DNA from: Rhyzopertha dominica | Taxonomy: Eukaryota; Arthropoda; Insecta; Coleoptera; Bostrichidae | NCBI GenBank assembly: GCA_025024175.1 | Contig: QCXZ01000137.1 | Span: 29,813,327-29,877,326 of the forward strand | DNA: 64,000 nucleotides | Direction of reading: 5' to 3' | In this document: piece by piece, positions 23,880-37,800 of the stretch | Layout of the letters: each line of letters opens with the position of its first letter | Position numbering within the stretch: position 1 is the stretch's first letter | Program-made: the position numbers and the translations under genes | The notes under the pieces: generated by a model | The model's input: the letters and a program-made list of their open reading frames with translations, nothing else | What the model was told of the DNA's origin: nothing | Database searches by the model: none

Positions 23880-26800
23880 ATGGGAAGAAAGAAAAGAAAA
23901 GGGCGTTGTGTCAAACGAAATACAAATGTGAAGTCGGAACCGGAAGAATTTGTACAAGCACCTCATTCCTTCGTAATTCATAGGGGGTTACCTGGCCCCC
24001 ATATAGGTGATTTAACGAAAGATTTTAGAAAAGTGATGGAACCATTTACAGCCGTTTCTCTTANGGTATTTTACATGTAATTTTCTTCTCATTAAATGCA
24101 CTTAAAGATGTGTTTAATACAAATTTCTATGGACTTATACCTTTTTAGCTTCAGTAATGTCAGGGTCATTGAACGTTTATCATTAATAATTACCTAAAAA
24201 CTAACACCACGAAATATATCAGTGAGTCCATAACAAATCCTGGAATGTCGAACGAACGAAATCGTCGAACCACCAAACATTCCGGTTTCACACGACTAAC
24301 GAACACAGGAAAGTTGAACGGGAGAAGAGATTAAACCAGTGGTACTTAAACCTATTTTAGTATATTATATGCACCCATATATACAGTAATGCTTAGTGTC
24401 ATATACACATGCATAGAAGATGTAATAAAATATGAAGAGTTGACATTAGTAGATAATAATGAAGTTAATATACTCACCAAAAAATGTAGCCCTTATAAAA
24501 TGACTAATAATATCTAAAAGGTCATTAAATTTTATCAGGTAACTATTAAATTATGTTTTCATCCAACCGTTACTATTACCTTATAAAATGCAGATTTTTT
24601 TAAATTGAGGTTTAGGGTCAAAACTTTAACTGTACATATACAGTATATGAATCATTGTAAGGTGTCTACAGAAAGTAATAGGTCTGCCTTTTGTCAGTAT
24701 TTTAAAATGCTCTCTAAAACTTTATTGAAAGTGGTAATACAAAAGACTCATACTTACCTCTTATTTAATCCACCACGGAAATATATTTGCTCCTGAGGTA
24801 GTGTCATTAACATATTTTATTCTAAATGGGACGTCCTATATTTTGTTTATTGCAAAAATCTGAAGCAATATAAATATGATTAATGATTGAATTTTAATGC
24901 CAACTTAAAGGTGGTGGAGATTCCGTCATCTATTTGATTCTATAAGGCAACAAACATCGACTTCTTTACAAAAAATTAATGCATTGAATGTAACATAGCA
25001 AGCTTTGAAAATAATGCAATGAAAATAAGGGTTTTCATGAAGTTTGTCACAACATTCTTGCAAGCACTTGTTGCACAAATTGTTTATGCTCGGTTTATGT
25101 AAATATAATAATCCTACAGTTCATAACTTTTATTGATGTACAATACGAAAGAATATAATCATAATATGTGGTATTGATGACTACAGACAGTTGTAAGTAC
25201 GATTGCATAAGCTAAGCATTGATTCGTACAACAGTTGAGGTACCGCTGGTATGTAACTAATTTCACTTCCTTCCATGATTCGACAATTTCCTGGGTTGGT
25301 CGATGCTGATTTCGCTAGTTCGTAATTCCTTGGTTCAACATTCCGGGATTTGTAAGGATACCATATCAGTTATGATTTTTGAACATAATGAGTGTGTTCT
25401 CTGTGCAATTCAAGAAAATTTGCTATTTTGCCAACAAGTGTGCTCTTTTGAACTTTAGTTAATGTGTTTATCTAAACCCTTTGACAGTCTAACGAGCCTG
25501 GAACTGCATCACATGATGTCAAAGTAATGCCCGATATCACTGTATAGCAGTACATAACAAAAAGGGGCTGCTCTGAGCTATTTGTCAAAACCTTGGGAAA
25601 ACAGCGATAGATATGAAAAGACTTATTTACACAAAAATGCGGAAAATCAAATTTGCTGTGGCACCGCTTTTAGTCATAAGCGGAGTGAAGTAACCATTTA
25701 TTGAAATATAGCATTGTTACAATTTCTGTAATACAAAATGGAAAATAAATATGTTTTTTGTGACACAAATAATGAGCATGTAGATTATCCAAACAGTGTA
25801 TATGTAATCACTGACGAAAAAGGTATGAGCCAGGAATTGTTTTAAAGTAACATAAGTAGATATTAAAAAATAATAATAAGAAAAATAAAGTAATAATGTG
25901 CATAGATAGTGAAAATTCTCTATACGGTCACAGTGGTACAGTATTAAACATTAATTAATGAATGTCTATCATGATTATACAAATTCTTAGTGTGTAAACA
26001 ATTTTAAATCATGGTAAATATCTGCCCTGGCCTATAAATACCAAATAAAATAACCTCATGCAAATAGTATAATTAAAATATTTACAAAATCAAGTATCTG
26101 ACCAAGGTCAATTATGCCATTGATTGTGAGGAAACATACTGTTACACATCCCTTACTTGCAGAGCTCTACCATTACTGGCCGCCTATATTGTTTTGATTT
26201 GTGTTCTAGTTAAGCATTTGTGCAGTGCTTTTATGTTCCATATCTAATCTTGCATTTGCCAGATGTATGTGGTGCATATTACTCGTGCATACACATTCCT
26301 GATTGTGTTGGGCTTTTTCAAAGAACAGTTTTGTTTAAAAATGCAAACTATTGACATTTGTCAGTGACTGACAATACAATATGCTAGAATATATTTAATT
26401 TATGGCTAGCAACTGCATTATCGGCACCTAAAATCCACACTGTGCACTTACCGTCTCTGTATGTGGAATCAGAGAAATCCTTAATTTCTTTAACAAATTA
26501 TATGCTACCCCGTATGACTCAGTTCATATCGCTCAGCTGCTAGAGTGAGATCATGGCAGAAGAGGGAATACAGTACCAGGCTTCGTTTAGACTGTCGAAG
26601 GCTCCAGTTTATACCAACAAGCCTAAAAGATCTACAATGAGTGGTAGCAATCTTGTGCATTTAGAAATGAAAAATGTTTTACTCAACAGTACAAAACAGA
26701 AAGAAATATATGAATTTGCAATAACACTAGCTTTAAGTGAGTGTTTAGCTTTTGCAAATTCAAAATGTTTCATTGTAATGAAATTTGATATGCAGGTGCC

Positions 26801-29800
26801 ATTTCTAGGTTATTAGATAAAACACAAATTTTTGGAGGATTTTATTTAATTTTTTTAATACAGAATCCAAACTATGTAAAAAAAGATTGCCAGATATTTA
26901 GATACGGAATTTTCAGTAAAAATTTTAGTTAATTTGAATTGCCGATTATTATGACATATGCAACTTTGAAGTTTTTTCCATGAAGTTTTCACTGCATGGT
27001 GTCCTTAGCATTCAAGTAGCCATAACATTTACATATCAGTATTGGCACAGCATACAGCCATTGGAAAAATACTTTCGCGGTTTTCAAGCGCAAGGGTGAA
27101 GGTTTTTGAACCATTTTTTATGCAGAATACGCATGTTACTTTGAACATTAGNTTGATTATAAATATCATGGGAATCTCTCATTTCCTGTAGCTAGTGCAG
27201 ATTTCTATGAATGCAATCGCTGTACCCTCCACTAGTTAGCAACTTCAGTAAAGTAAGCACTTCCTACTTTTGGTGTTTTATTTCAGGAACGGTTAATTGT
27301 ATAAAATATTATTCAAGTCCATTTTTCTAGAGAATTTTATATTCTCCAACTTTTATAACTTCAAATGTCATTTAGAGCAAGGAAAAAAGATATTAAAAAA
27401 AACTATGAATATTTGACCTTTTTTGAGCTAAATTATAAAATGTAAAAATAAACATCTATACAAATTTATAACTTATTATCTTTCATTCTGAGGTTTACCT
27501 TTTTTTCACCTTCTTTGACTGCACCACAAAATTAACTTGCTACTTAATAAATCTTGTCATAATAGACACAAGTGTAAAACATTTATAATTTCATTATTAC
27601 TCCTTTGACGATGATTAAAGCTTATTTCAACCCAGAATTGCATATCCCACAACTTCAACCAGGGTGGTGACTTGCTGTTGTTTACCAATGCTTGGAAGTG
27701 GGGATAAATGTTACCTAGCGTTTCACAGCGAAACAAGTTGCAGTGTGGTTGCAGCAGTATGCGAGAATGATCCGTAACTACAGGTTTAGGCATAAACTTG
27801 TTTCTGTGCAGATTGACTTTAAGTGTGGTTCTAGGTTGAAATACGCAATAGTTTGCCAATTATAATGTTTGTGTCCGAGTTGTTAAATAATGACAATAAT
27901 TNTTATTGGCAATGGTAGACATTTAATAGTATCTCGATCAATAATTATTCCCATCTTCTTTCTGTCAAATGAATTAATGAATTTATAACTTGCAGGAGCG
28001 CCGGACAAACACCATAAAGGATTTTGTGTCTGTAGCAGGGCCTCTACATGTGTCACATATGTGTATTTTTACATGTACTGAATTAGGCATGTACTTGAAA
28101 TTATGTAAACTGCCAAGAGGACCAACGTTAACATTTAAGCTGCATAATTTTTCCCTTGCACGGGATGTTGTTTCCTCTCTTAAGAAACAGAATGTTGTAG
28201 AACAAGCATTTAAGCATTCTCCACTCGTGGTCTTGAACAGTTTTAGTGGAGAAGGCATGCACATGAAATTAATGGCATCTATGTTTCAAAACATGTTCCC
28301 AACAATTAATTTGACTAACGTAAGTATAAGTTTTCAGTATTTATTACCCACATTTTAAACACGACTTTTTTAAGGTTGATTTGAATACAATACGCAGGTG
28401 CGTATTGCTTAATTATAACGCAACTACAAAGCTAATAGATTTTCGGCACTTCACTATAAAGATAGTTCCAGTAGGTATTTCTAAAGGTGTGAAGAAAATA
28501 GTACAAGGAAAAGTTCCAGATTTGGGAAAATTTGAGGACATTTCTGAATTGTTAACAAAGTAAGTGAAAACAAATTTCCTGTTCCTGTATTAATATCCAT
28601 ACGTCTTTTAGAGGAGGAATACTATCTGAAAGTGAATTTGAAGATGATCCATCAAACCATGTAACATTACCACAAAAGCTTATATCCCGAGGCAATGTTG
28701 AATCTGGAAAATCGGCTATCAGATTGAGTGAACTGGGACCTCGTTTAACATTACAACTTATAAAAATTGAAGATGGGCTTCTTGACAGTGAAGTACTGTA
28801 CCATGATTTAATTTACAAAACTGAAGAAGAAAAACTGGAAATACAGAAAAAAATTGAAGCTAAGAAGTAAATATTATTTAGTGCACTTTTTAGTGTTTTT
28901 AATTAAATGTTTCAGGAAACTGAAAGAAAAAAGGAAACGGATTCAAGAGATGAATAAAAAGAAAAAGGACATGCAAAAACAGGAGCTTAAAGAAAAATCT
29001 CTAAAAGGCATGAAAAAAGATCCAACTGAGACAGATGTGGTATTGCAAAAGACAGCTCAAGAATCTACTAACCAAACTGTAGCTGATGATGATGATAGAG
29101 AATATTATAGGCAAGAAGTTGGTGAAGAGCCAGATAAAGGTATAAGTAGCACATAAGCAGTCAGATATACTTGTTTTGCGGTTTCTAATTACAGTAAATT
29201 CTTCTGGCTATTTAAAAACATCTTAAGGCCACAATATCAACTCTTTTCCGGCAGTTACATATAATACAGTTACAGAAATCTATAGACAAATTGTGGTTGA
29301 ATTTATGAAAAATTAGGAGAAACTTCTGGATTCTGAAAATGGGCAATAGTTTAATTTTGTTATTCACTTATTCAAGACACCAGGCACAGGGTCATTGTGA
29401 CACTGAGATTTAAGCAACAGTTTGGAAGATTGTGCATTAAGAAAATTGCATCTATCAACTTTTCAAATTAACAACTTTAAAAGTGATCGACAAAGAAGTT
29501 GTTTTGCATGACAGGCCCAACTTTTAGGATGTTCTCTGTAACTATTTAAATATATAGCTTGTAGAAATCACTTGTTTTTAAATAAAAAATATCAGTGTAT
29601 TTTGCACTCATCTGCATTGTCTTTACTAGATATTTGTTATGTGTACTTTCCAAGAAATTTGTTTAAATGTCCTCATACATCTAAGGTATTATTAAGGTTT
29701 GCAAGGCTAAATACAGGGTGTTTCACAACATATCCGAAAAAATTTAACCACATATAGTATATAAAATATATATAAGTTGATTTCTCAAAAAAAAAATCTA

Positions 29801-31810
29801 ATGAAAGTTCGACAGAAAACGAGAAAAAAAATTTAAAGTTTGGAAAATGGAAGTTTAAAAATTGCATAGCATGCGTAAAACAACTGTTGTTAACGTCACC
29901 TATTGTAAATCAATCTGCTATAGACTGTCCAAGTGTCGTTTGATTTAGTTTATTTTAATAAAAATGACATATGTCTGCAGTAACGAGGAGTTGATGGACA
30001 TAGTTTTAATGCTTAAATATGAGGCCTTTTAATAGACAAGCATGACAAAATTCCTTCTTTGCTTTGCCTTTGTTTGTTTGCTGAGAAAATCGCAATAGAT
30101 GTTTGGCTAATCATTTCATTTTTATGGAGGTAACCCTTGCATGTCCTAATATAGTTTATGCCCAAACCGCGGTTTGTTAACATCGCTTTTTAAAAGCTGA
30201 AGAAGATACTTTAGATTTTATGGATGATAAGGACATGCATATTCAAAAGTATATCTATATAACTATTTAGAGAATTTGTTAGCCAGATATGTATCATAAA
30301 GTAATGTCGATTTCTTAAGAACAAACAATGTAATAAAATTCTAACACAAAAATTAAGCAAAAAATACAGTTGAAAAGTAACAAGAAAAGATAAGAATATT
30401 TAATGTTTCTACAACAGCTGTTCAAGATTTTGTGTTGTGAAACACCCTAATAACTAACTTTTTAAAGATTATTAACATGTAGAAATTTTATCTATTGTCT
30501 CTCATTTGACCATCCAAATTTGACATGTAGCAACATATTCAGCATCAAAAATTAATGACCAATGATACCCATTAAGCAAAATCATCCAATACAAATTTAA
30601 TATATACAATCGTACTCAGCATAAATTCATGTGCAATAAAACCTATGAAGCAAAATAAGTCATATCATAAACACACTGAGCAGAATCGAATTTTTTGCAC
30701 CTCTAGGTACCACCTTTCTTATCAGTCATAGCCTTACTGCCCTGCCAGAATCTTGTTATTGGTGACATTAAAGTGGTAATGGTAATGTTAATGACGACGC
30801 TGTATACAATGTCGTTGATGCTGTAATGCTTTTTGCATTCCCTGCCAAAGGTTGTACAGTTATTAGGTTGTTGTTAGGCCCCATGTCAAGGCCAAGATCG
30901 TTTCTACGTCTTGCAGCCAAACGCCACATTACATCAAATTTTGATACAAATTGATTTTAGTAACCGATTCGACATTTAATAAACCATTGTGTATTTGCCA
31001 CGTCAAATCAAGAGCGTTTTTTATTAGTGAATGTTAGCGCAGATGTGATTTTACGTTAATATTAACACTACTATCATTGTGAACACAACACGAACACCTA
31101 TGTTCTGGTCCTTACCATTAACATGTTTGTGGCAGGGCAATTAATCAAAATTTGACATGCACCTACTCTGAATCAGAAAACACTTTTCGAGAACACCCAT
31201 GAAGCAATATATAAGATTTTATATGAAAAATGAATATTTTGACACTAGGGGCAGAACCTTAGTGACTTTACCTCAAAAACAAAGTTGTTTGGGCACATGT
31301 ACGGAGCGTAAGCTACCAGTTAGTAGGTTAGGAGCTGAGATCTCTCTATCCACAGATGGACGAATACCAAATTGAGCATCTAAGCCTTCCCACGTTATCA
31401 TTTTTTTTAAATTATATTCTTTTGATTCATGATATTCCACACCATAAATCAGCATGAAGTCTGTATCACACACTATGACCATCAGCGATTCAACTGACAG
31501 CATCATTTGTATTGTCACTTATAAGCCATCAAAACATTCTCATTATTTAATTTCCATACCTTGTATGTTTTGATGACTCTCTTATTTTAACAATCCATTT
31601 GCAGATTTATTCTCTCAGACACAAAGAGGAGTTAAAAGACCATTTACACCATTCCATGGGCGACAGAATAAGAAACTGAAAACTGGCAAGAAAGATGTTA
31701 AGCCATTATCCAGTTTTGTGAGAAGAAAGCATGAAAAAAATAAGCGAACTGATAAAACAAATTCACACAGGAGAGATTTCCGGCCAATAGGTGGTACGAA
31801 GAAAAATTAA
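23880..31810 (+). CDS. ppan: Peter pan / PPAN (Brix-domain ribosome biogenesis factor)
   Basis: Nucleolar factor needed for 27S pre-rRNA processing and 60S assembly (yeast Ssf1 family). Six exons (23880-24065, 27996-28319, 28375-28559, 28612-28866, 28916-29139, 31605-31810) splice in frame to 459 residues, close to the fly protein as I recall it. The Brix domain opens with APHSFVIHRG and runs through MEPFTA, RLPRGPT-like LPRGPTLTFKLH, PLVVLNSFSG, FQNMFPTINL, TIRRCVL and RLTLQLIKIEEG-like LGPRLTLQLIK. A lysine-rich coiled segment (exon 5) and a basic tail with GRQNKK and RRKHEKNKR fit nucleolar targeting. The start is the ATG at 23880 followed by GRKKRK. One N at 24064 leaves codon 62 as Arg or Lys. 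Intron 1 (3.9 kb) and intron 5 (2.5 kb) carry inverted-repeat elements. The stop lies 27 bp from the TRMT11 stop on the other strand. Confidence 0.96.
24231..25354. mobile_element. Inverted-repeat element in PPAN intron 1 (1.1 kb)
   Basis: AACAAATCCTGGAATGTCGA at the left end is matched by an inverted copy (TTCAACATTCCGGGATTTGT) at the right. Imperfect pairing continues for about 90 bp (GAAATC, TCGAACCA/GGTCGA segments). The interior is AT-rich with no transposase frame. It is likely a decayed non-autonomous DNA transposon. Confidence 0.55.
25355..27995 (+). other. Rest of PPAN intron 1, with an unassigned ORF
   Basis: An 87-codon + strand ORF (26553-26816) starts with a good ATG context and reads MAEEGIQYQASFRLSKAPVY. 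Near its end is a possible donor ATGCAG|GTGCCA. I recognise no family, and it could be chance, a nested exon or a decayed element. A 100-codon minus-strand frame (27557-27859) is likewise unassigned. The rest is AT-rich intron. Confidence 0.25.
29714..30449. mobile_element. Short-TIR element in PPAN intron 5 (0.74 kb)
   Basis: CAGGGTGTTTCACAACA at 29714-29730 is inverted (TGTTGTGAAACACCCT) at 30433-30448. Only about 17 bp pair at the ends. The interior is AT-rich with no ORF. The CAGGGTGT end is typical of several insect DNA transposon families, but I cannot assign one. Confidence 0.6.
30450..31604. other. Rest of PPAN intron 5, with an unassigned minus-strand ORF
   Basis: An 81-codon minus-strand frame (31273-31518) reads plausibly protein-like (for example ITWEGLDAQFGIRPSVDREI). 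It has no recognised domain and no flanking exons that I can join to it. It may be a transposon or retrogene fragment. The intron ends in CATTTGCAG at 31604. Confidence 0.25.
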
Positions 31811-31837
31811 GTTTGTTTTATTTTGCATAATAAAAAA
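31811..31837. terminator. Overlapping poly(A) signals of PPAN and TRMT11
   Basis: Only 27 bp separate the two stop codons. A plus-strand AATAAA lies at 31829-31834 (for PPAN). A minus-strand AATAAA (TTTATT on the plus strand) lies at 31817-31822 (for TRMT11). With normal cleavage 10-30 nt downstream, each mRNA would end inside the other gene's coding sequence. Confidence 0.7.
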
Positions 31838-34800
31838 TTAACATGTTTTATTTTCATTGTTTTCTTTCTTCCTATGTGCTTCTATTCTTCCCTGCTCTCT
31901 TAGCATCGCTTTTTTCATTCGTCGTTCTTTCCTTGTTTCCTCCCTAACTTCGTAATATTTTTCCTTAAAATTAATACTCTGATATTCTGTATGCAAATGA
32001 TCTTCGGTCACAGGTTCCATGCACTTTTCGTAAGTTAAAAGTCGCCTTGAAGTGTATTTGCTTAATACTTGTTCTGTATTTGCAACCAATTTCAAACAAG
32101 GATGTGAAGGTAGGCAAGCTTCATTGTAATCTTCCCTAGAAAAATATATGTCCTTTAGATAAATAATTATGAATCTGGAAACTGTATTACCTGAAAATGG
32201 GAAACCAACAAACCAGCCTTCCTCCCAATTTCAACTGTCTAATAGAAAATTTTAGTAAATCGCTGTAAATATTTGTCAGTTTATACTCTATTTTTGCTGG
32301 AATGTGTGTTGCAAGATGCTTCTCACTAATAGTGTAGTTCTCTTTGCTTGTTCCAATTTTCTCTGTTGCCTCTCGTATTCCATATGGTGCTTAAATCATA
32401 TATTACAACTGAAATGTTTCTAAGTTCATATCACTTACGGTCTGTTATAATGCAATCAAATCGCAGTGAATCTTTCCAAAAAGACTGTGCGAAGTCGTTT
32501 ATCAGCACATCCAAATACTTGTGTTGCAAATTATACTGTTCCATGTTTGCTCGTATGCTCTCATCATGATCTCTCTCCTAAAAATTAGGCTGTTCAACCG
32601 TGTATTTCAATTCAAGAATAAAAGTTCCTATGGTTGGATTGTGTCATCGTTTTTATGTAAACTTAATGCTATCAAAGTTTCTGCAATCTTTACAAAAATA
32701 TGGTTGGAAATTGTGGCAATTTCTAACTGCCAAGTTGGTAAATGTACCTTGTATTTATTTTGCTTACGAGAATCGCATCTTACTCTGTTTACTACATGAT
32801 GCAGAAAAAGACGTAAGTCAACTGCATGGACAAGCACCACCATAACAAGGGTGTGTGCTATGCTGTCTGTGTCAGAACAATCAGAGGACTGTTTTGATCT
32901 ATTTAATATCAGCCCAGCTATAGTCTCAGTGCAGACAACATAGCACAGAACGTTATAGGCCTACGACTTGATATCAGCAAGCAATCTTGGAGTACACCAT
33001 CCAACAGCGAGCGAAGCATGCCAGTGATGTGATGTACCAAAACAACAAAGGCGTGTGCTATGCTATCTACATTAAAGCAATCCGACTTTAAATTGCATCA
33101 TTGAATTACTTTGCTTGTCAATGAATGCCATTCTCCAAACTGCTTGGTTTTACATGCTGCCATAAGGGTTCTGTTGCACTTTTGATGTAAGCTTAGAACT
33201 GCATATATACATATTAAATAATTTTCATAAGCAATGTTCAGCTATTTACATTTTTCATTATTGCATATTTACATTTGATATTGTAATTACACTAGTCTTT
33301 TAACTTGTAATGCAAAAAAATTGTATCAATTAATTATGAAAAACGCCACAATACACAAACAGTATGGTATGCTAGTACATATCTCTGCATAGTTGCGACC
33401 AGTTGCATTCAGTGTTTGTTTCATTATTTTTGTGGATTGTTTTATTTGTGCTCTTAGTTGTTAGTAATTTGCTGTTACCCATATATTTACAATTATTACG
33501 AAAGGAGCTAATATAAACTATTTCAGCTTACTTGAAAACAAGGACATGTCAAAGCAATAAAATGTTGCTTGCCGAAGAGAAGNCAAAATAAATAAGAAAA
33601 ATGGTAACTTACATAATATGCAACCTACAAAAATAAACACAAGCAATAATATACAACTATTCTTGTTTATTTTTGTAGGTTTAAGTTCTTATACTTATAT
33701 TAAATTAAATAAGCTTTTTTTATAACATTTCAATCTTTTATTTAGATCTTTTTTAAATATACTATGTTAGTTATAATTGAGAAAATGACATTAAATTAAT
33801 TAATGTGACATTTAAGATTTTGATGTTAATACAAAATGTACCTTGGAGTTTGTTCCATCGCTAGAATTATTTGAATAACAAATGTCAGAGTATAAACATT
33901 TGTGAGTGTTACATAGTATTTGTATGTGTGTCCTGTTGTTTATACACGTATTTATGTTTTTTTGTATATGTATCATTTCCAAAAATTGTTTTTTACATTT
34001 ATGTGGAAATGATACAAATACAAAAAAACATAAATACATGTTTAAATGACAGGACACACATGCAAGGACTGAGTAATACACTATCATTTAAACACATACA
34101 AACACTATATAACACTAACAAATATTTGTACTCTAAACCTTTGCTATTCAAATAATTCTAGCGATGGAACAAACTCCAAGGTACATTTTTTATTACAATC
34201 AAAATTTAAATGTCACATTAATTTAATGTCAGTTTTTAAATTATAATATAAATAGTATATTTGAAAAAGGTCTAAATAAGAGATCGAAACATTATAAACA
34301 CAAAGCTTATTTAATTTACTATAATTATACTCGTATGAGACTAAACCTACTAAAATAAATAAGAATAATGTCAAAAGGATTCTACAAAATAAACATCTAT
34401 ATAATATACAACTTTAAATAATAAATATATAATGTAAAATGCATGTCTATGCTGTGCTGTCTACACCTCAACCAACTGCAGATAGTACTATTTCGCTGTC
34501 CTAATTTCTTACTTTAATATATAATGTAGTTCACTCTTGATACATATTCATGTTTTTTTAAAAATTATTGACAACCCCTATATCTGACCTGAATTTGTAA
34601 TTTGGCAATGATGTTTTTTATGAAAGAAGCTGAACCCATATAAAGATTNACTGTTTGCCACAAAGTCGAAAACAAACAAATTTTTTTCCTGTCTCCATCT
34701 GTTTGTTTTGATGTCAGTTATTAAAAATCAGTTTAATGGTGAAGTGAAAGTTAAAATGGCATACACAAAATTATTACAAAAGTATTCCCAAGTTACGCAT

Positions 34801-37800
34801 GTAGGTGTGCCTATGCCTACATTGCTGCTAGCGCAAAGGTACTTGAATAAGCCATGCTTGTGTATACATACAACTGTTTGCTAGAAATACAGCAGATACA
34901 CACTCGTACAATATACAAAGATATATGTGAGTTCATTAAACCTTGCGTGGTTGAAGTAAAACATGGTGCTACAACACCAGTTACTGTAAAGAGCAAGCAA
35001 AATTAATTTCATATAAATATCTGTAAGTTTGGTTGCAATAAAGATATCGAAATTGTTCTTTTACTAAAAACATTTTTAAGGTCTTTTTGATATTTAGCCT
35101 CGCTTATGTTTATCTTTATCTTTTAATAACAAAAAGTTCCTCGCATGTCAAAAAATTCAATATATATACAGATGTGACCTACAAATTTTCATATTTTTTA
35201 ATTAACAACTCTTTCAAATAAAATTTTTACCACACCGTCGAAATAAAAAAAAGTACAAGAAACATTTTGTTAAAAAATGAGCTTTCTAGCTACATTTTCA
35301 ACGAAAGATACAGAGATTTAAGTTAAAAATACCGTGTAATACTTATTCTAATATGCAGATTTTTGCTTGAGAGTGATATCACAACTGTGCGAAGAGAGCT
35401 GCGAAATTGTGTAATGGTATACCATGTATTTGTGTATTGCAGAAAAACACAAAAGAACAGGAAAGTTGTACTAAGGTTTACTAGAGTTCATGTGATACGA
35501 GATAGTCTACGAGTAATGGTACATAGTGCCACCATGTATTACTTTAGTCAAAATGTTGTGATGTAACCAAATGTGTCTTTCGAATATGAAAATAATTTAT
35601 ATCTTGGAATTGTAATGCATAATTCTTGTTCCAAACTGCAGAAAAGGACCAAAAAGGAAATGAAGTATTAATTAAAATAAAACTGAAAATGACAAATGAA
35701 TATGTTTATTACTTTTGAATCAAAGTCTACTTAAAGCATTGCAAGATCTTTAAATAAAGGAAGTTCTTTACATTGCTATAATTAAAATAATTTGAAATAG
35801 AAACATGATAGTGACTTTTAAAAGATTTGTTTTTTATAAGGCAAAAGGATGAAAGAATAAATATTGGTATTATCCAGGAAAACAGATACCGGTGGAGACA
35901 ATTGTTTTATTTGCATGGCAGGGAACTGTTATAGGACATTATACACATGTTTCTAGTATGTAAGGTTTTTTAATGGTCTACTACCTTTTGTGATATTCTA
36001 GTTGGTCGTGTTCTTCCATGTAGCATAAGATAATCAATATCAGTTCCATAGACATAGCCTCCAAACTGGGCAGCAGCTACCAAAAGAGATCCAGTACCAA
36101 CAAATGGATCCAGCACAAGAGATCCGTCTTTCACTTGCGCCTGATTCGCCATCAGTAGTGACAATTGGGCATCCATACTTGTGTTACCTATAAATTTACG
36201 CTTTTTAAGTGATAACTGATTGATCAACTGTCTTGGACCGTTTGCTACCTAAAAGTACCAAAACAGGAAGAATAAAAGGAAATCTTTGAATAATGCAAGC
36301 AATTAAAATAGCTATACCGTGTATGTATAAAAATTTTATATTGTTAGGGTATAAATGATGTTGGCAAGTAATCTTTTAAGAAAATAGTATAAGGTAGTCA
36401 CTATTATAAATAAACTGCAATCCACAGAAAAATATTTCAGCCAGCTTCCTCAAGTCCACACATTTTACACTGTAGAGTGCTGTTACTTACAGACAGTACA
36501 TTTTATTGTTAATGCATAATCATTATTATTTTTTCTGCCGTATGTGTTGTATAAGAAGATCTGGATAAGTGATTCCGCATATTACACTACACTATGATAC
36601 AAATTTTCCATGTCTCTTTGAGAACTAAAGTTTACTTTCAGTAACCAATAAGAACAAAAAGTTGCCCACCAAGACAAGTATATTATTTTTCTCAAGCCGG
36701 ATTGAAGCATGACATTGCTAATACTATTTTTTTAACAAATTAATGTTACATTGTATATAAATCAACCTGTTCTCAACATTTGATGAACAACTATACTGAA
36801 GTTCTATATTCTAAGTTTGTGGTTACTAGGAAAAGCATATACTGATAATTTATTGTAAAGATATAACAAAAGACTGGTAACATTTCAAAGTGCTATATTG
36901 CTATAGTCTAAACACTTGACCATGGCGAGAATAAAGTATGGTGTGCCAAGTAGGTGAAAGATTTTCTTGATCTACTGCGTGTGACGTCACACATTTTCTG
37001 CTATTTAAGCGTCAAATATTATGATTATAAATATTTTCAAATGATGTGCTAATCTCGGTATGGTGTTACCGTTTATAACTTTTTTTTGTTGAACATATAT
37101 CACAAAGCATACATCCACCTTATTTATTAGCCAAAAGCGGTTAACCAATAACTTAAATTAAATAGATGTAATCTTTGTGCTTATTTGTTCAACAAGAAGA
37201 GTTATTATAATATTATGGTTTACCTAGTAAAAACCGCTGCAAATTGAATCAATACTTCCACATCCAATTGTCAAAATGACATTTACATTTTTATTTCTTA
37301 TACTACACGATTGGTAATCAGGTTTTGAGCATTTTTTCTTTCCACATATTTTTTCTAAGACAAACAGTCCTCGTGATATTAGCAAAAAATTGTAAATTTT
37401 TAAAATCGTTTTTCCAAATAACTCGAAAATTATTAACTTAACAAAACAATTACAAGAATGCTTTCTGATCGGAAATTTGATTTTCTATATACCAAAATTT
37501 TAAAAAAATCGTACGAGCAGGGTCCAAAATATGTTTTTTGGGAATATTTCGAAAATCTCAGGATAAATTTTCTAACACTTTTTGTGAGAAATTTTATATA
37601 TTTATTTGATGGTATTTTCATTTTTTTAATATATCCGGAGATATTTAGAAAAAAACGTTTTCTTTAAGTGACCTTTTTTTGCTAATATCTTCTAACAGTT
37701 TGCTGCACCGAAAATTTATAAGATTGAATAATACTCGCAGTTATACTAACTAATCACATACTATAACGAAAAAAAATAAAAATTTGCAAAAAGGGTAGTT

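Noticed and set aside
32348..32845. Three overlapping + strand ORFs
   Set aside because: They are partly antisense to TRMT11 exons at 32191-32577 and have no family features.
33812..34155. Two ORFs of about 90 codons on opposite strands as host genes
   Set aside because: They are the two arms of one palindrome and resemble Penelope-like tails, not host proteins.
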